A stretch of 64,000 nucleotides of DNA from Rhodococcus sovatensis (GTDB lineage: Bacteria > Actinomycetota > Actinomycetes > Mycobacteriales > Mycobacteriaceae), in contig NZ_CP147846.1 in NCBI RefSeq assembly GCF_037327425.1, positions 1,550,001 to 1,614,000 on the forward strand, in the 5' to 3' direction. The position numbers and the translations under genes were made by a program. The notes under the pieces are model-generated. The model saw only the letters and a list, made by a program, of their open reading frames with translations. It was not told the DNA's origin and did not search any database. Numbering within the stretch: position 1 is the first letter of the stretch; each line of letters begins with the position of its first letter. Shown here piece after piece: positions 62,813-64,000 of the stretch.

Positions 62813-63664
62813 TCAACGACGTGCAACCGGTGTTGCACCACCTTGTAGTTCGGTCACCAGCGCAGCGGGGTCGTCGACGTATACGCTGATATGTCTGATG
62901 GACGTGGCCTTGCGATGCTTGTGTAGCAACACAGGTAGTTGAATTGAGATCGGTTGGGCGAGAACGATATCGACGTTTGTACCATCGATATTGGGAAGAT
63001 GTAATCGGTCCGCTATGGCGATGGGATTGGTTTCGGAGTACCGGCGCGACAGGACAACCGATTCGATGGTCGAACGCTCGATCGCGGCGATTGTCGAACC
63101 GGACTGCCGCACGACGAAGTGAGTGTCGGTCGAATAGTGCGGACGGACTCGGTGGATTGCCAGATAACCCAACAATGCGAACAGGGACCACACCGACAGC
63201 ACTGCGAGGGCGATACGCAGCCACATCCATGGAAGAACGAAGTGAAGCACACCGATCTCTACGACGGTGGCCACGCCGAAGGCAACCGGTAGCGTCATCG
63301 TCCCGCGGTTCGACCGGAACACCAGCGCCCCCGGCTCGACGTCAGCTACGCGGCCCCGGACCCACAACCACAACGACGTGTAGGCGCGCGCTTCCGCCCG
63401 GATCATCGGCCAGAACGGCGAGTCCCCGGCCGTAGCAACCACCGCCGCTCTGGCATCCGCTCCGTCGCGTCGACGGGCCCGGTACGTCGCCACCAGACCG
63501 AACGCCACGATCATTGCCAAGGGAAGTTCGACGGCGGCGAACAACAGCACGGCCTGCCCGGGTCTGAGGAAACCGGTGGCGAGGAGGAACGCGTCGACGA
63601 CCAGGACCGTTGCTGCAAGCACTTGCATGGACCGGTGGAAGCTCTTGAAGGTCATTACATTCAA
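62813..63664 (-). CDS. Membrane protein of unknown function
   Basis: 283 aa. Two N-terminal transmembrane helices (about 15-33 and 38-60), a soluble loop with the segment SLWLWVRGR, then two more helices (about 120-165), and a C-terminal cytoplasmic domain of about 115 residues with beta-rich sequence STDTHFVVRQSG and VDIVLAQPISIQLP. This resembles a PH-like membrane domain (bPH) but I cannot confirm it. Start TTG 63664 has AAGGG 6 nt upstream and overlaps the upstream gene stop (TTGA); an ATG at 63655 is an alternative. Confidence 0.6.
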   Translation of the reverse strand: MNVMTFKSFHRSMQVLAATVLVVDAFLLATGFLRPGQAVLLFAAVELPLAMIVAFGLVATYRARRRDGADARAAVVATAGDSPFWPMIRAEARAYTSLWLWVRGRVADVEPGALVFRSNRGTMTLPVAFGVATVVEIGVLHFVLPWMWLRIALAVLSVWSLFALLGYLAIHRVRPHYSTDTHFVVRQSGSTIAAIERSTIESVVLSRRYSETNPIAIADRLHLPNIDGTNVDIVLAQPISIQLPVLLHKHRKATSIRHISVYVDDPAALVTELQGGATPVARR

Positions 63665-64000
63665 GAGACACCCTTGGCCGGGATTGACTTGCTCACGAGC
63701 GCGCGTTGAACCCGGGAGACCACCTCGCGCTGAGCCGGGTCGGGAATGATCTCGTCGAGTGGTATCGGCACACTGGTCTCACTCGATTGCGTGGTATCGA
63801 AATCTACAGCTGCAAAGGGGTCTGCCTCCTCGAACCACGCCATCAACGTCTGCGACAGACGTTCGATCTCCGGTTCCGCCGAATCCAGTGTCTTCCCCTC
63901 CAGATTCGACCACTCGGCCAGAAGCTCTGAGTACCGGGAACGCTGCTCGTCGTCGGCGATCGAAGCTGCGTAGAACGACAGCAACTCCTCCGGTGCTTTG
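63661..64000 (-). CDS. Unknown acidic protein, N-terminus beyond the window
   Basis: About 112 C-terminal residues are visible. They are helix-forming and acidic: LSFYAASIADDEQRSRYSELL, WSNLEGKTLDS and IERLSQTLMAWFEEADP (in pieces), ending KGVS. No family recognised. The frame is open to the right edge. A TTG at 63984 sits directly behind a GGAGGAG, too close for a good ribosome site, so I assume the true start lies outside. It is translationally coupled to the membrane protein gene. Confidence 0.6.
   Translation of the reverse strand, partial: KAPEELLSFYAASIADDEQRSRYSELLAEWSNLEGKTLDSAEPEIERLSQTLMAWFEEADPFAAVDFDTTQSSETSVPIPLDEIIPDPAQREVVSRVQRALVSKSIPAKGVS

Overview
The window is GC-rich chromosomal DNA from a mycolic-acid-type actinobacterium (order Mycobacteriales), most likely a Rhodococcus or close relative. 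The evidence is the gene content and order: mraZ-rsmH-ftsL-pbpB-murE-murF-mraY-murD-ftsW-murG-murC-ftsQ-ftsZ followed by yggS, sepF, yggT and wag31; an MTB12-like lipoprotein; dnaE1; a treX-treY-treZ operon; an F420-type (Ddn-like) oxidoreductase; and frequent GTG starts and 4-bp ATGA/GTGA gene overlaps. No rRNA, tRNA, CRISPR array, prophage or insertion sequence was seen. Almost all of the window is core genome.

Layout. (1) 1-8.3 kb, mostly minus strand: isoprenoid and carotenoid genes. These are phytoene desaturase (cut by the window edge), a polyprenyl/GGPP synthase that probably starts at CTG, the divergent metF, then a compact operon of CrtO-like oxidase, CruF-like hydratase, LppM-like lipoprotein and a family 2 glycosyltransferase, preceded by a GNAT acetyltransferase. 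(2) 8.5-9.8 kb: a HEPN-type protein, a DUF3040 membrane protein and a strong terminator. (3) 10.1-30.7 kb, plus strand: the division and cell-wall (dcw) cluster. It makes lipid II (MurE, F, D, C, MraY, MurG), polymerises and crosslinks it (FtsW, PbpB), assembles the Z ring (FtsZ, SepF, FtsQ, FtsL) and organises polar growth (Wag31). It is headed by MraZ and its operator boxes. (4) 30.7-44.8 kb: ileS behind a T-box leader, def, dinB, three lipoproteins, lspA, an RluD-type pseudouridine synthase and dnaE1. (5) 45-51.2 kb: small membrane protein, Ddn-like enzyme, pyruvate oxidase, ilvA and a TetR/MFS efflux pair with a doubled operator. (6) 51.2-59.8 kb, minus strand: treX-treY-treZ (glycogen to trehalose) and an acyltransferase-SGNH membrane protein. 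(7) 59.9-61.7 kb: a MarR/MFS pair. (8) 61.7-64 kb: a looser, partly lower-GC stretch with a ketoacyl-synthase III remnant, two possible small ORFs and two unrecognised genes at the edge.

I found no convincing undescribed multigene system. The most useful second looks are: an array of MraZ boxes with a distal, inverted copy; two tandem hairpins between mraZ and rsmH; the translational T-box of ileS with a visible Shine-Dalgarno sequestrator; a 110-bp tandem hairpin repeat after dnaE; the CTG start of the GGPP synthase; and the small-ORF and remnant region at 61.7-62.6 kb.
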